The notes: generated from the letters alone by a model not told the origin. DNA of 64,000 bases from JAOXRU01 sp965247735 (GCA_965247735.1 CBDFHN010000002.1:744001-808000); one strand, 5' to 3'; numbered from the stretch's first letter, positions 16,080-26,012 are shown. Made by a program: numbers and translations.

Positions 16080-19000
16080 ATGATTGATATTCTTAAAAAG
16101 TATTTGTTTTCCTCAAGATTAATGGCTGTTCTTTTTTTTGTTTTTGCTTTTGCAATGGCAATGGGAACTTTTATCGAAAGCTGGTATAGCACAGAAACCG
16201 CTAGAATTTGGGTTTATAACACCACCTGGTTTGAAGCTATTATGTTATTTTTTGTCATCAATTTTATAGGTAGTATTAAAAAATACAGGTTGTTTAGACT
16301 TGTAAAATGGCCTATTTTGATGCTTCACCTTTCTTGGGTTTTTATCATAATAGGGGCATTTGTTACCCGATATATTAGTTATGAAGGCATTATGCCAATT
16401 AGAGAAGGAAAAACAGAAAAGCGTTTTTTCTCTGACAAAACCTACCTAAGAGTGCTTGTAGATGGTGATCTTAATGGTGCAAAAATGCGAAAAGAACTGG
16501 AAGACGATCTTTTAGTGACTCCAGAAGCTATAAGATCTTCCTTACCATGGAAATCTGATTTTTCAAAAATTCCATTCACCATTTCTTATGTTGATTTTAT
16601 TCAAGGTGCCGAAGAAAGCCTTGTTCCAGATGAAAATGGAGAGTCTTACCTAAAACTAGTAGAAGCTAGTGGCGGAAACAGACACGAACATTTTCTTAAA
16701 AGTGGCGAAGTTTCTAGTATTCATAACATCCTTTTTGCTTTAAATATTGAAACTCCTGGTGCTATTAATATTAAAACCACCGATTCTATCTATACCATTT
16801 TCTCCCCTTTTGATGGAGATTATATGAGAATGGCAGACCAGTTTAAAGGTAACCTTAGTAAAGACTCTTTGCAACCTCTTGTATTGCGTTCTTTATATAA
16901 TGTAGCCGAAATGCAATTTGTGCTTCCAGACAGTATTGCAAAAGGCAGCTATGGTATTGTTCCGTTATCCAAAGACAAAATAACACCCAATAGTGAAGAT
17001 GCTATTGTACTTAATGTAAGTGCTAATGGAAAACAAAAACAAGTAAAATTGCTAGGTGGTAAAGGAAGAACCAATCCATTAAAAGAATTTACCCTTGGTG
17101 GATTAGATTTTAAAATGGGCTTTGGTGCTAAAATATACGAACTTCCATTTGGCATAAAACTCAACGATTTTATTGCTGATAAATACCCAGGTACTGAAAA
17201 AAGCTATAAAGCATTTAAAAGTAAAGTTACTATTGAAGATGAACGTCCATTTGATTATGAAATTTTTATGAACCATGTATTAGACCACAAAGGATTTCGG
17301 TTTTTTCAAGCTGGTTTTGATCCAGATGAAAAAGGAAGTAACCTCTCTGTAAGTCACGATTTTTGGGGAAAATGGATTACCTACATCGGGTACTTCTTAC
17401 TTTATACAGGTCTTATTGGAACGCTATTCTTTGGAAAAACGCGTTTTAGAGAACTTAAAAACAATCTAATACGAGTAAAAACAAAAAAAGCAAAACTTCT
17501 TGGTATATTTTTCTTTTTTCTAAGCCTTGGTGCTGTTGCTCAAGATAAACATGCTCATGAAAACAGACTTCCAAATCAGCAAGAGATCGATTCCGTTATA
17601 AAAACGGTTACTATCAACAAAGAACATGCTGATAAGTTTAGCACCCTTGTTGTACAAGATGAAGGTGGTAGAATGAAACCTGTGCATACCTTAGCGTCTG
17701 AATTACTACGTAAAATAAGTAAAAGTAATAAATTCAAAAATCTAGATGCCAATCAGGTACTTCTTGCCATGATGCTAAATCCTCCATTGTGGTACAATGT
17801 AGAACTGGTACATTTAGACTGGAAAAACGATAGTATTAGGAAGCTTATAGAAATGCCAAAAGAACAAGAAATGGCTAAGACCATACAGTTCTTTACCGAT
17901 AAGGGCGCTTACAAGCTTGCCCCTTACCTACAGGAAGCATATGCTACTAATACGCCTAACTCTTTTCAAAAAGATTTTAAAAAAATAGATCAAAAAATAG
18001 CATTACTTAACAGTGCATTAGGAGGACAATTACTAAAGTTTTTCCCCCTTTTAAATAACGAAAACAACAAATGGGTTTCTGCTGTTGATTACCGTTCTGG
18101 AGAATTTCCTGTAAAGGATACTCTTTATGGTAATTTCATTAAAAACTCCATCCCTTTTTACCTAATGACGCTCCGTAATGCCAAAAAAACTGGTGATTAT
18201 ACAGAAGCAGATAAACTAGTAGAAGCATTAAAACAAAATCAGCAAAACTACGGAAAAGAGGTGCTTCCTTCAGAAGAAAAAATAAAAGCAGAAATTATCT
18301 ATAACAAAGCAGATATTTTCCAAAAACTATATCAGTATTATGGGCTTTTTGGATTGCTAATGTTTTTGTTTTTAGTTTTTCAGATTTTTAAAGACCGTAA
18401 ATTCTACAGAGGAGTAATCAAGACATTAAAGGTTATTATTATCGCCTTATTTGTATTACATACCCTAGGCCTTATTTTTAGATGGTATATTTCTGGGCAT
18501 GCTCCTTGGAGTAATGCATATGAGAGCATCATATACGTTGCATGGGCAACCATGGCTATTGGACTCCTTTTTGGAAGAAAAAGCGATATGACTATGGCAT
18601 CTACCACCTTCGTGTCTTGTATGTTACTATGGATAGCACATCAGAATTGGATAGATCCAGAAATTGGAACCCTAGTTCCAGTTTTAGACAGTTATTGGCT
18701 TATGATTCACGTAGCTGTTATTGTTGGTAGCTATGGTCCTTTTACCTTAGGAATGATATTGGGTGTAGTAAGTCTTATTTTAATAATACTTACCAATAAG
18801 GAGAACAAAGCCCGAATGGATCTTAATATTAAAGAAATTACCATTATTAACGAAATGGCACTTACCGTAGGGCTGGTAATGCTTACCATTGGTAACTTCC
18901 TTGGTGGTATGTGGGCAAACGAAAGTTGGGGGCGTTATTGGGGCTGGGATCCTAAAGAAACATGGGCACTAGTCTCTATTATGGTTTATGCATTTGTAAT

Positions 19001-19238
19001 ACACATGCGCTATGTACCTGGACTTCGTGGTAAATGGTTTTATAACTTTATTAGCGTTATTGCTTTTGCCAGTATCATGATGACCTATTTTGGAGTTAAC
19101 TTCTACCTCTCTGGGCTACATTCTTATGCTAGTGGAGAACAAATAATAACTCCAGTTTTCATCTGGTATACCGTTGCTATTGTTTTTACTCTTGGTGGAG
19201 TTAGTTACTGGCGCTACCGAATTCATTATAAGAAATAA
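16080..19238 (+). CDS. ccsA: Cytochrome c maturation fusion CcsBA (ResB-ResC)
   Basis: About 1052 residues from the ATG at 16080. A longer frame begins at 16053 but runs through leader hairpins, and MIDILKKYLFSS is the typical start. The N-terminal half is ResB/CcsB-like, with transmembrane helices and a large periplasmic domain. The C-terminal half is CcsA, with the haem-handling WWD-type motif (ESWGRYWGWDPKETWAL) and flanking His residues. System II maturation moves haem across the membrane and attaches it to CXXCH motifs. The fused form is common in Bacteroidota. Confidence 0.92.
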   Translation: MIDILKKYLFSSRLMAVLFFVFAFAMAMGTFIESWYSTETARIWVYNTTWFEAIMLFFVINFIGSIKKYRLFRLVKWPILMLHLSWVFIIIGAFVTRYISYEGIMPIREGKTEKRFFSDKTYLRVLVDGDLNGAKMRKELEDDLLVTPEAIRSSLPWKSDFSKIPFTISYVDFIQGAEESLVPDENGESYLKLVEASGGNRHEHFLKSGEVSSIHNILFALNIETPGAINIKTTDSIYTIFSPFDGDYMRMADQFKGNLSKDSLQPLVLRSLYNVAEMQFVLPDSIAKGSYGIVPLSKDKITPNSEDAIVLNVSANGKQKQVKLLGGKGRTNPLKEFTLGGLDFKMGFGAKIYELPFGIKLNDFIADKYPGTEKSYKAFKSKVTIEDERPFDYEIFMNHVLDHKGFRFFQAGFDPDEKGSNLSVSHDFWGKWITYIGYFLLYTGLIGTLFFGKTRFRELKNNLIRVKTKKAKLLGIFFFFLSLGAVAQDKHAHENRLPNQQEIDSVIKTVTINKEHADKFSTLVVQDEGGRMKPVHTLASELLRKISKSNKFKNLDANQVLLAMMLNPPLWYNVELVHLDWKNDSIRKLIEMPKEQEMAKTIQFFTDKGAYKLAPYLQEAYATNTPNSFQKDFKKIDQKIALLNSALGGQLLKFFPLLNNENNKWVSAVDYRSGEFPVKDTLYGNFIKNSIPFYLMTLRNAKKTGDYTEADKLVEALKQNQQNYGKEVLPSEEKIKAEIIYNKADIFQKLYQYYGLFGLLMFLFLVFQIFKDRKFYRGVIKTLKVIIIALFVLHTLGLIFRWYISGHAPWSNAYESIIYVAWATMAIGLLFGRKSDMTMASTTFVSCMLLWIAHQNWIDPEIGTLVPVLDSYWLMIHVAVIVGSYGPFTLGMILGVVSLILIILTNKENKARMDLNIKEITIINEMALTVGLVMLTIGNFLGGMWANESWGRYWGWDPKETWALVSIMVYAFVIHMRYVPGLRGKWFYNFISVIAFASIMMTYFGVNFYLSGLHSYASGEQIITPVFIWYTVAIVFTLGGVSYWRYRIHYKK

Positions 19239-19267
19239 AATTGCATAAAATAATCAATTGTAAAGAG

Positions 19268-19299
19268 AGCTTTAGCATTATATGTTAAAGCTTTTTTTT
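19268..19299 (+). terminator. Rho-independent terminator of ccsBA
   Basis: Stem AGCTTTA (19268-19274) pairs with TAAAGCT (19286-19292), followed by a run of eight T. It lies 30 nt after the ccsBA stop. Confidence 0.85.
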
Positions 19300-19319
19300 G
19301 ACCGTATCCCTACACTAAG

Positions 19320-19392
19320 TTTCGGGTCGGGCTATCGGCAGTCGCTTCTTGCAGAGAGCTCCAACAATGCCTCTATCCCTTACGGAAAACCA
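19320..19392 (-). repeat. Dispersed intergenic repeat, copy 1
   Basis: Read on the minus strand this carries GCATTGTTGGAGCTCTCT, then AAGAAGCGACTGC, then CCGATAGCCCGACCCG. The same blocks, in the same order, occur on the plus strand at 33756-33895. No coding potential. It looks like a REP-like or other non-coding repeat family. Confidence 0.65.
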
Positions 19393-19411
19393 ACAACGAT
19401 TACTTTAAAAA

Positions 19412-19960
19412 TTAATCACAATATCGCCATCCATTACTTGTTTTTCTAAATGTTAATTTTTGAATCTTAAAATCGGTTTGGTTAACCTTGCTTAAGCTTA
19501 CAAACGGAGTAATGTTTATTTTTCTATAATTAACTCTTACTTCTGCGATATTTAACGATGGTACTTCGTGAGTCTCTTTAACCTCGTCTAATTCATAATC
19601 AAAAACTTTGATTTCTACATATGACTTTTTATCCTTCTCTGTCTGTTCAACTATATATTCTTTTGACTTATCAGTTAGCTCTATCTGATATTCTGTATAT
19701 TTTCCATAATACCTAACCTTCTTAATTCCTATGGAATCAATTTTTAAAAACCCTTTTTCTTCTATTTCTTTTAATCTAGAAAACTCTTCTTTATCTCTGT
19801 TAAAAATAGTTCTACGTCCATACTGAAATTTTACAGTTTCTCTGTATGGAGAACCTTCAAGGCATTCATTTATGATTTTTTCAGCTTTAGAATTTGACAA
19901 CTCATCTGAACATGATGTAATCAAAAATAAACTAATCAATACAATAATAGTTTTTTGCAT
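19412..19960 (-). CDS. Lipoprotein of unknown function
   Basis: 182 residues with a lipoprotein signal (LITSC, Cys17). The mature part is charged and soluble, with no recognised domain. It is 32 nt downstream of another exported protein (19993-20532), so the two probably form a unit. Both look like accessory envelope proteins of narrow distribution. Confidence 0.65.
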   Translation of the reverse strand: MQKTIIVLISLFLITSCSDELSNSKAEKIINECLEGSPYRETVKFQYGRRTIFNRDKEEFSRLKEIEEKGFLKIDSIGIKKVRYYGKYTEYQIELTDKSKEYIVEQTEKDKKSYVEIKVFDYELDEVKETHEVPSLNIAEVRVNYRKINITPFVSLSKVNQTDFKIQKLTFRKTSNGWRYCD

Positions 19961-19992
19961 TTTTATTTTTTTCTAGTTCTCAATTTATTATT

Positions 19993-20532
19993 TTACCAAC
20001 TAATCATTCCTCCATCCAACGATACTGGCTGATAATCTCTATTATTTTCAGAATCAGAATTGAATTTAAAAGCACATTTTTTTATATAAAACATATCTGA
20101 ATTGATTTTCTCAAACCTTAAAATAATTTTTACAGGTGTTTTTTCATAAATCGTTTTTCTATTCCATCCAGAACTATAAACTTGTTTAGCTCCTAAATAA
20201 ACTTTCGCAGGCATATATTCATCACCATTTTCATCAACTACCCGAAACCCTTCAGCACTAGTATTAATACTTTCAACTAGGTTATACAACAACAATTCTA
20301 CAACCAACGTTTTACTAAACTTATCCCCTTTTGAGCTTACATATTTTATTTCAAAATTATTAGCTTTAATATTTTGACTCGTTTCAAAAATTTCCCAATT
20401 AGATAGTAAACTATCATTCACATTTTTTAATTTTTCTATTTCCATTTCAAGAACCGAAAGTCTCTCTTCTACAGTTTGAGAAAAACAAAGCGTTCCTATA
20501 AATAAAGCTGCAATTATAAATTTCACTTTCAT
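19993..20532 (-). CDS. Exported protein with coiled-coil start
   Basis: 179 residues with a signal peptide (about 1-18, ending CFSQ). A short coiled coil follows (VEERLSVLEMEIEKLKNVND), then a beta-rich domain with EGFRVVDENGDEYMP, like a DUF4352-type immunoglobulin fold. Function unknown. First gene of a two-gene unit with the lipoprotein at 19412-19960. Confidence 0.65.
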   Translation of the reverse strand: MKVKFIIAALFIGTLCFSQTVEERLSVLEMEIEKLKNVNDSLLSNWEIFETSQNIKANNFEIKYVSSKGDKFSKTLVVELLLYNLVESINTSAEGFRVVDENGDEYMPAKVYLGAKQVYSSGWNRKTIYEKTPVKIILRFEKINSDMFYIKKCAFKFNSDSENNRDYQPVSLDGGMISW

Positions 20533-21000
20533 AAGATGTTATTTAATTGACTTATTAAACTTAATTACCATGAATAAATTTAGAAGATACTGTGATAATT
20601 TATTAAAAAAATCGATAGACAAACAATAAGTTATGATGGAATCAGCCATTTATTAGTTAAATAGACCTTTTATCAATTCCGTCCTAAACGTTTTGTAAGC
20701 TATGTGAATTTCCTTTGTATAGTAGGATCTAAGAGGAATTATAATAAGAAAGGGGCTCGTTTTGAATGATATTTTTTTATGTCCTATCTAGATTTTGTCG
20801 TAAAATTTGCAGTGAAATTCCAGTAAAATTATAGGCTGTTTGAACGATAGTGAGTTCCTATAATTTATGGAATAAGCAATAAATTTAGGCAAAATATAGT
20901 CAGACTAGATTTTTTTGTTTCGTTTTTTTATCAATGAAAAAAATGAAAATGATTATTTATTTAGGACGCTATTGACCTTTTATCTTTCGAATAAAATCAC
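20533..21000. other. Intergenic stretch without a gene; one long hairpin
   Basis: No coding frame is convincing here. A perfect 10-bp inverted repeat, AAATTATAGG (20826-20835) and CCTATAATTT (20857-20866), encloses 21 nt. Downstream are short T-rich tracts. It may be a decayed repeat or a small RNA; I cannot tell which. Confidence 0.4.
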
Positions 21001-21038
21001 AAAAAAAACTCGCAACTTAACAGCTGCGAGTTTTTTTT
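21000..21038. terminator. Bidirectional terminator
   Basis: ACTCGCA (21007-21013) pairs with TGCGAGT (21024-21030), with an A-run on one side and a T-run on the other. It lies just after the stop of the DUF2911 gene on the minus strand and can also stop transcription coming from the left. Confidence 0.85.
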
Positions 21039-21060
21039 AAATTCAATTATTAGAACAATA

Positions 21061-21903
21061 CTACATTCCACTCCATTCTTTTAAAGAATCTTCGTTTAAT
21101 TTTACATAGTCAGCATTTCCTGCTTTTTTAGCAACTTCTAACGATTTTTTTGCTGCTGCAATAGCACCTTTTTTATCTCCCAATTTAGATTTAACTAAAG
21201 ACAATTGTCTCATCATCCAAAATGCCTCTGGTCTCATTGAAGTAGCTTTCTCTAACCATTCTTTTGCCTTATTAGCATCTCCTCCAGATTGTGTGTAAAA
21301 ACTTGCTGCTGCATAATAGTCATTTGCAGAAGGCCCATTCATTACTTTATCAATACTTGCATTAGCTTTTTCTGTTGTTGGTACGGTAAATGGAATAGAT
21401 ACTAATGTACGCTCCCAAGAAATATTTAGGGTAGCTCCATCATTATTAACCCCATCAACACTAATTGTAAAAGACTCAACATCAGAAGCCAATTCCTTAG
21501 GCTCCATTTTTACGATGGCAGCAACTTTAGTAGCATCCCAATTTTGAGGAGTACCCCAGTTTTCTGTATCAGTGTAGAAATATATTTCCCACATTCCATC
21601 TCTAGGCTTAGTAAATATAGAATAATCTCCTTTTTCAACTTTCTTTCCTGCTATTTCTACAGCATCACTAAAAGAAATAATCGTATTTTTATTTGCTCCT
21701 GTTCTCCATAACTTATCAAAAGGAACTAAATTTCCATATATAGCTCTACCACGCATTGCTGGTCTAGAATAATCAATAGTAACCTCGGTTAAACCAACAG
21801 TTTGCTGAACTTTAGCAGCAGGACTCGGCTGTGGAGTTGTTATCTGTGCAGTCATAGTTAATGACGCTATAAATAGGCAACATAATAGTGTAACTTTTTT
21901 CAT
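21061..21903 (-). CDS. Exported DUF2911 protein with TPR-like tail
   Basis: 280 residues with a signal peptide (about 1-19). The DUF2911 domain covers about 25-180 and shows RPAMRGRAIYGNLVPFDKLWRTGAN and KVEKGDYSIFTKP in pieces. A helical C-terminus (about 190-280) resembles tetratricopeptide repeats. Common in Bacteroidota, role unknown. Single gene with its own terminator. Confidence 0.85.
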   Translation of the reverse strand: MKKVTLLCCLFIASLTMTAQITTPQPSPAAKVQQTVGLTEVTIDYSRPAMRGRAIYGNLVPFDKLWRTGANKNTIISFSDAVEIAGKKVEKGDYSIFTKPRDGMWEIYFYTDTENWGTPQNWDATKVAAIVKMEPKELASDVESFTISVDGVNNDGATLNISWERTLVSIPFTVPTTEKANASIDKVMNGPSANDYYAAASFYTQSGGDANKAKEWLEKATSMRPEAFWMMRQLSLVKSKLGDKKGAIAAAKKSLEVAKKAGNADYVKLNEDSLKEWSGM

Positions 21904-21983
21904 AATGGTATTTTTTACGTTAAATTTTGTACGAATTTAAGGATAAACTATAGCATAAATGTTAACAAAATCTTAAAACAGAA

Positions 21984-23117
21984 TTAATTAACCCATACTT
22001 TTTTACTAATACTATGATTTTCAAAAGCTATAATCACAAAATAAATAGCTGTGGACAAAGTACTTGTATCAATAGTCCCATTTTTAATTCCAGCATCAAA
22101 AACCACTCCTATTTCCCTTCCTTCAACAGAAAAAAGCCTCAGCTTTGTAATAATATCATCAGTATTGCTAGTATTAATTTTTAAATTTCCTCCTACTTCT
22201 TCTTGATAAATTAAGATTCCGTCCCCTTTATCATTTTCATCATCGGAATCCTCTACCTCCTTTTCAAAACTCTCTGTAAAACCAAAAAGCATGGCTTCGG
22301 CAGTAAAAAACGAAGTGTTTAGCTTTTCTGAGGTACATAAATACCTATGATTACCTATATAAGTAATTGCCTCCAACTGTGTAGCACCCAAATTATCTGG
22401 CTTAATCTTTTCTTGAATTCCTGCGAAAACATTATCACTTTCTAGTCCTTCTACTTTTATAATAAAAGGCATTAAAAATGAACTATATCCTGTTAAATAC
22501 AGTCTTTTATTCACTTTATTATAAGTGGCTCCTGTTATTAACCCTTTGCAATTATAAATTCCAACTGCCGCAACAGTATACGTCCCAGTTTCCTTAGGAA
22601 TTGCATAAGCTACCGTTTTTTTACTTTTCCATTGTTTTGTCAACACCATTAGCTGATCGTTAAACATAAAAAGAGCTTCAGCATCCCAGTCTGTATTATT
22701 TGCGGCTACAATAAAACTAGTTTGCTCTTTATAGTTATAAGAAATAGTAGTAGCCATAACTTCATCTGAAGCCAAATAATCTACTTTTGACACTTTATAA
22801 ATTTTTAAATCTTTTCGATTTCCATTATTATTTCCAATATCTCCAATATAAATATAATCAGTATCCTGAGTAATATCCTCCCAATCAACATTGATTGCAT
22901 TTGTAATTGTCGTTGTTTTTACTATTTTTCCAGAAATAGTATCTAAAGCTATCAATTGATTATTATTACCAGAATCGTTATGTGTAATTAATGTCTTATT
23001 ATAAAATATAACACCCGAAGATTCATGAATTGCGTCAGGAAGACTAACAATTGGTTGTAACTGTATTTGCCCAAAACTAAATATGGGTATGCTAAATAAA
23101 ACAAGTAATTTTTTCAT
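21984..23117 (-). CDS. Secreted protein with type IX secretion sorting tail
   Basis: 377 residues with a signal peptide (about 1-16, ending SFGQ). A beta-propeller-like body follows, with HESSGVIFYNKTLITHNDSG and WDAEALF. An acidic linker (EKEVEDSDDENDKGDG) leads to a C-terminal domain of about 75 residues ending SKKVWVN. The ending and the beta-sandwich pattern fit a type A sorting domain, which targets proteins to the cell surface through the type IX system. Function of the body is unknown. Confidence 0.75.
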   Translation of the reverse strand: MKKLLVLFSIPIFSFGQIQLQPIVSLPDAIHESSGVIFYNKTLITHNDSGNNNQLIALDTISGKIVKTTTITNAINVDWEDITQDTDYIYIGDIGNNNGNRKDLKIYKVSKVDYLASDEVMATTISYNYKEQTSFIVAANNTDWDAEALFMFNDQLMVLTKQWKSKKTVAYAIPKETGTYTVAAVGIYNCKGLITGATYNKVNKRLYLTGYSSFLMPFIIKVEGLESDNVFAGIQEKIKPDNLGATQLEAITYIGNHRYLCTSEKLNTSFFTAEAMLFGFTESFEKEVEDSDDENDKGDGILIYQEEVGGNLKINTSNTDDIITKLRLFSVEGREIGVVFDAGIKNGTIDTSTLSTAIYFVIIAFENHSISKKVWVN

Positions 23118-23256
23118 TTTCAGGAAATCATTTCTAAAGTAGTAACAATAAAAAAATCAAAACAAAAATATCGACGAATAACTCATAAAAACTATGGTTC
23201 GTATTAATTTAATATAAAATCTATCGCAGCCTATTTTTTAACGCTAAATAAGGTGG

Positions 23257-23264
23257 TACTTTTG
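23257..23264 (+). promoter_or_regulatory. -7 element just before the aquaporin start
   Basis: TACTTTTG ends 4 nt before the ATG at 23269. Transcription would begin at or next to the start codon, so the message may be leaderless. A clear TTG at -33 is not seen. Confidence 0.45.
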
Positions 23265-23268
23265 CGCC

Positions 23269-23937
23269 ATGCAAAAGAAAAAATACATTTCGGAATTTAT
23301 TGGTACTTTTTCCTTAGTTTTTTGTGGTACAGGAGCTATGACTATAAATGAAGTAACTCAAGGAGCAGTTTCGCATGTGGGAATTGCAATTACTTGGGGA
23401 CTTATTGTTATGGCAATGATATATGCATTTGGAGAAATCTCTGGTGCACATTTCAATCCAGCAGTAACTATTGCTTTTGCTTTTGCTAAAAAATTCCCTT
23501 GGAAAGAAGTTCCAAAATACATCTTGGTTCAGTGTATTGCTGCAACTTTTGCTAGTGCTATCTTATACTTTTTGTTTCCAGAAAGCAATACCTTAGGCGC
23601 CACAATTCCGACTGTAGATATGTACAGAGCTTTTGTCTTAGAACTGCTTCTTACTTTCTTTTTAATGGTTGTAATTATCAATGTATCTACAGGTAGTAAA
23701 GAAGTAGGTGTAATGGCTGGAACGGCGATTGGAGGGGTAATTTTACTCGAAGCCATGTTTGCTGGCCCTATCACTAATGCATCTATGAATCCTGCACGGT
23801 CTTTAGGTCCTGCACTAATTTCTGGTCAACTTACACATCTTTGGTTGTACATTGTTGCTCCTATTCTTGGAGCATTATTAGCAGTTTTAAGTTGCAAACT
23901 GGTAAAAGATGACCAGTGCTGTAATGGAGATTGCTAA
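23269..23937 (+). CDS. Aquaporin (MIP family)
   Basis: 222 residues with six transmembrane helices and two NPA half-helices: NPAVT at 63-67 and NPARS at 174-178. Arg177 after the second NPA is the selectivity-filter arginine. These channels pass water and sometimes glycerol. The short loops and the residues near the filter do not allow me to choose between the two. A Cys-rich end (CCNGDC) is unusual and might bind metal or be redox active. Single gene with a promoter very close to the start. Confidence 0.92.
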   Translation: MQKKKYISEFIGTFSLVFCGTGAMTINEVTQGAVSHVGIAITWGLIVMAMIYAFGEISGAHFNPAVTIAFAFAKKFPWKEVPKYILVQCIAATFASAILYFLFPESNTLGATIPTVDMYRAFVLELLLTFFLMVVIINVSTGSKEVGVMAGTAIGGVILLEAMFAGPITNASMNPARSLGPALISGQLTHLWLYIVAPILGALLAVLSCKLVKDDQCCNGDC

Positions 23938-24003
23938 TCCATAATTAACATTTTCTAGCTCATAAAAAAATAGTATCTTTAACTTATTGATACCATTTAC
24001 GTT

Positions 24004-24414
24004 ATGCCAGAAAACAAAACAATACCTACAACTAACTCCGTTATTGGCTATATTGAATTACTTGAAAATAAAGCTCAAAAAACAGATTCTTATACATTAA
24101 TTGAATTAATGAAGGAAATAAGTCAAAAAGAGCCTATTCTTTGGGGCGATTCTATTATTGGTTTTGGTTCTTATCATTACAAATACAAATCTGGACGTGA
24201 AGGCGATATGATGCTACTTGGTTTTTCTCCCCGCAAAACTAACTTTTCTATATATATTATGAATGGCTTTGAAAGCTATCAAGAGCTTCTAAAAAAGCTT
24301 GGAAAACACAAAACAGGAAAATCATGTTTATATCTTAAAAATCTAGCAGCAATAGATTTTTCTATTCTTAAAGAACTATTAGCTGACTCCTATTCAAAAA
24401 TGAATTCTAACTAA
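24004..24414 (+). CDS. DUF1801 domain protein
   Basis: 136 residues with the DUF1801 core: IGYIELLENKAQKTDSYTLIELMKE, a WGDSIIGFG strand, and an end that reads CLYLKNLAAIDFSILKELL. Small cytoplasmic alpha/beta protein of the YdhG type, related in fold to frataxin-like proteins. Biological role unknown. It is 11 nt upstream of the M20 amidohydrolase gene, so the two may be co-transcribed. Confidence 0.8.
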   Translation: MPENKTIPTTNSVIGYIELLENKAQKTDSYTLIELMKEISQKEPILWGDSIIGFGSYHYKYKSGREGDMMLLGFSPRKTNFSIYIMNGFESYQELLKKLGKHKTGKSCLYLKNLAAIDFSILKELLADSYSKMNSN

Positions 24415-24425
24415 CACCAATTTGT

Positions 24426-25853
24426 ATGACTAAAAAAATACTATTAGGACTACTAGTACTATGTACATTAAATGTAGGCGCTCAAAAATTAAGCAAAAAG
24501 AAAAAGGAAATTCTTGCATCCGTAGAAAAACACAAAGCCGAACTTATAAAAATAAGTGACGAAATTTGGAGCTTAGCCGAAGTTGCCTTTCAAGAGACAA
24601 AATCATCTGAAATACTAGCCAGCTATGCTGAAAAAAATGGGTTTACCGTGGAACGTGGGGTTGCAGAAATGCCAACTGCTTTTGTAGCTACTTATGGTAC
24701 AGGAAGTCCTGTAATTAGTGTTTTAGGAGAGTTTGATGCCTTGCCAGGAATTTCACAAAAAGCACAGCCAACAAAAACCGCGTTACAAGATGGTGCAGCA
24801 GGACACGGATGTGGACACAATCTTTTTGGTGCAGGAAGTCTTGGTGCTGCAATTGCCATAAAAGAACTAATTGAAGCTGGTAAAATAAAAGGGACTATTA
24901 AATTTTTTGGAACTCCTTCTGAAGAAAAATACTTTGGTAAAATATGGATGGTAAAAGCCGGTCTTTGGGATGATGTGGATGTAAATATAAGCTGGCACCC
25001 ATCAGCTAGCACAAAAGCAGGTGTACAAAGCTCGCTCGCACTTATAGATTTTAAAGTAGAATTTTTTGGACAAGCAGCGCACGCTTCTGCTGATCCATGG
25101 AATGGCCGTAGCGCATCTGATGCACTAGAACTTTATACTACTGGAATTAATTATTATAGAGAACATATAAAACCTACAGTAAGAATACATTATCACATTC
25201 AGGATGGTGGACAAGTTGTAAATGTTGTTCCTGATTATTCCAAGCTATGGGTAAGAGTTAGAGACACCAAAAGAGAAGGAATGACTCCTGTTTATGAGCA
25301 GGTCAAAAAAATGGCAGAAGGAGCAGCTATTATGGCTAATGTTGATTATAAAATTTCGCTTATTTCTGGTATATACGAAGTGCTAGTCAATAGAACTGGT
25401 GGAGAAGCCATGCAAAAAAACTTAGAACTTTTAGGTCCAATAACTTATACTCCAAAAGAAATTGCTTTTGGAAAAAAAATACAAGAAGTTACTCAAAAAC
25501 CTCAAGTAGGGTTTGATAGTAAAATAACAGCTTTAGAAGCCACAAAAGATCATCCTGGTGGTGGTTCTACTGATGTTGGCGATGTAAGCTGGAATGTTGC
25601 AAACATCAATTTAGGAGTTACTACTGCGCCCAAAGATACTCCATGGCACTCCTGGGCTGTAGTTGCTTGCGGCGGTATGAGTATTGGACATAAAGGAATG
25701 GTATATGCATCAAAAGCAATGGCAATGACCATGCTGGATCTTTATGAAAACCCAAAATTAGTTCACAAAATTAAAACAGAATATAAAAACCGAAAAGGAG
25801 ACGAAGTGTATGAAGCTATGATTCCTGATGGACCTCCCCCAATAAATGACTAA
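24426..25853 (+). CDS. Exported M20 family amidohydrolase (AbgB-like)
   Basis: 475 residues with a signal peptide (about 1-19, ending VGAQ). Metal-binding and catalytic motifs are visible: EFDALPG, GHGCGHNLFG with the Cys/His pair, EEKYFGK, and WHPSAS. A dimerisation domain follows (DFKVEFFGQAAHASADPW). Closest in pattern to the p-aminobenzoyl-glutamate hydrolase subunit B group, which cleaves amide bonds of aminoacyl derivatives. Export to the periplasm points to a peptide or amide scavenging role. Substrate inferred only. Confidence 0.88.
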   Translation: MTKKILLGLLVLCTLNVGAQKLSKKKKEILASVEKHKAELIKISDEIWSLAEVAFQETKSSEILASYAEKNGFTVERGVAEMPTAFVATYGTGSPVISVLGEFDALPGISQKAQPTKTALQDGAAGHGCGHNLFGAGSLGAAIAIKELIEAGKIKGTIKFFGTPSEEKYFGKIWMVKAGLWDDVDVNISWHPSASTKAGVQSSLALIDFKVEFFGQAAHASADPWNGRSASDALELYTTGINYYREHIKPTVRIHYHIQDGGQVVNVVPDYSKLWVRVRDTKREGMTPVYEQVKKMAEGAAIMANVDYKISLISGIYEVLVNRTGGEAMQKNLELLGPITYTPKEIAFGKKIQEVTQKPQVGFDSKITALEATKDHPGGGSTDVGDVSWNVANINLGVTTAPKDTPWHSWAVVACGGMSIGHKGMVYASKAMAMTMLDLYENPKLVHKIKTEYKNRKGDEVYEAMIPDGPPPIND

Positions 25854-25872
25854 TAATATTCAGATCTTAAAT

Positions 25873-25904
25873 AAAACCTCTTGTTTAAAAACAAGGGGTT
25901 TTTC
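25873..25904 (+). terminator. Terminator after the amidohydrolase gene
   Basis: AAACCTCTTGTTT pairs with AACAAGGGGTTT with one mismatch and is followed by T-rich sequence. It lies 20 nt after the stop codon. Confidence 0.8.
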
Positions 25905-26012
25905 AGTTAAAAATGTGCCATTTAATGCTGTTTAGCTATAAAAAGATATCTCTTTTACCCAATCCCTTATATTTAACAAGTTAGCGTAACTATTTTCAAA
26001 AAAAACTGGAAA

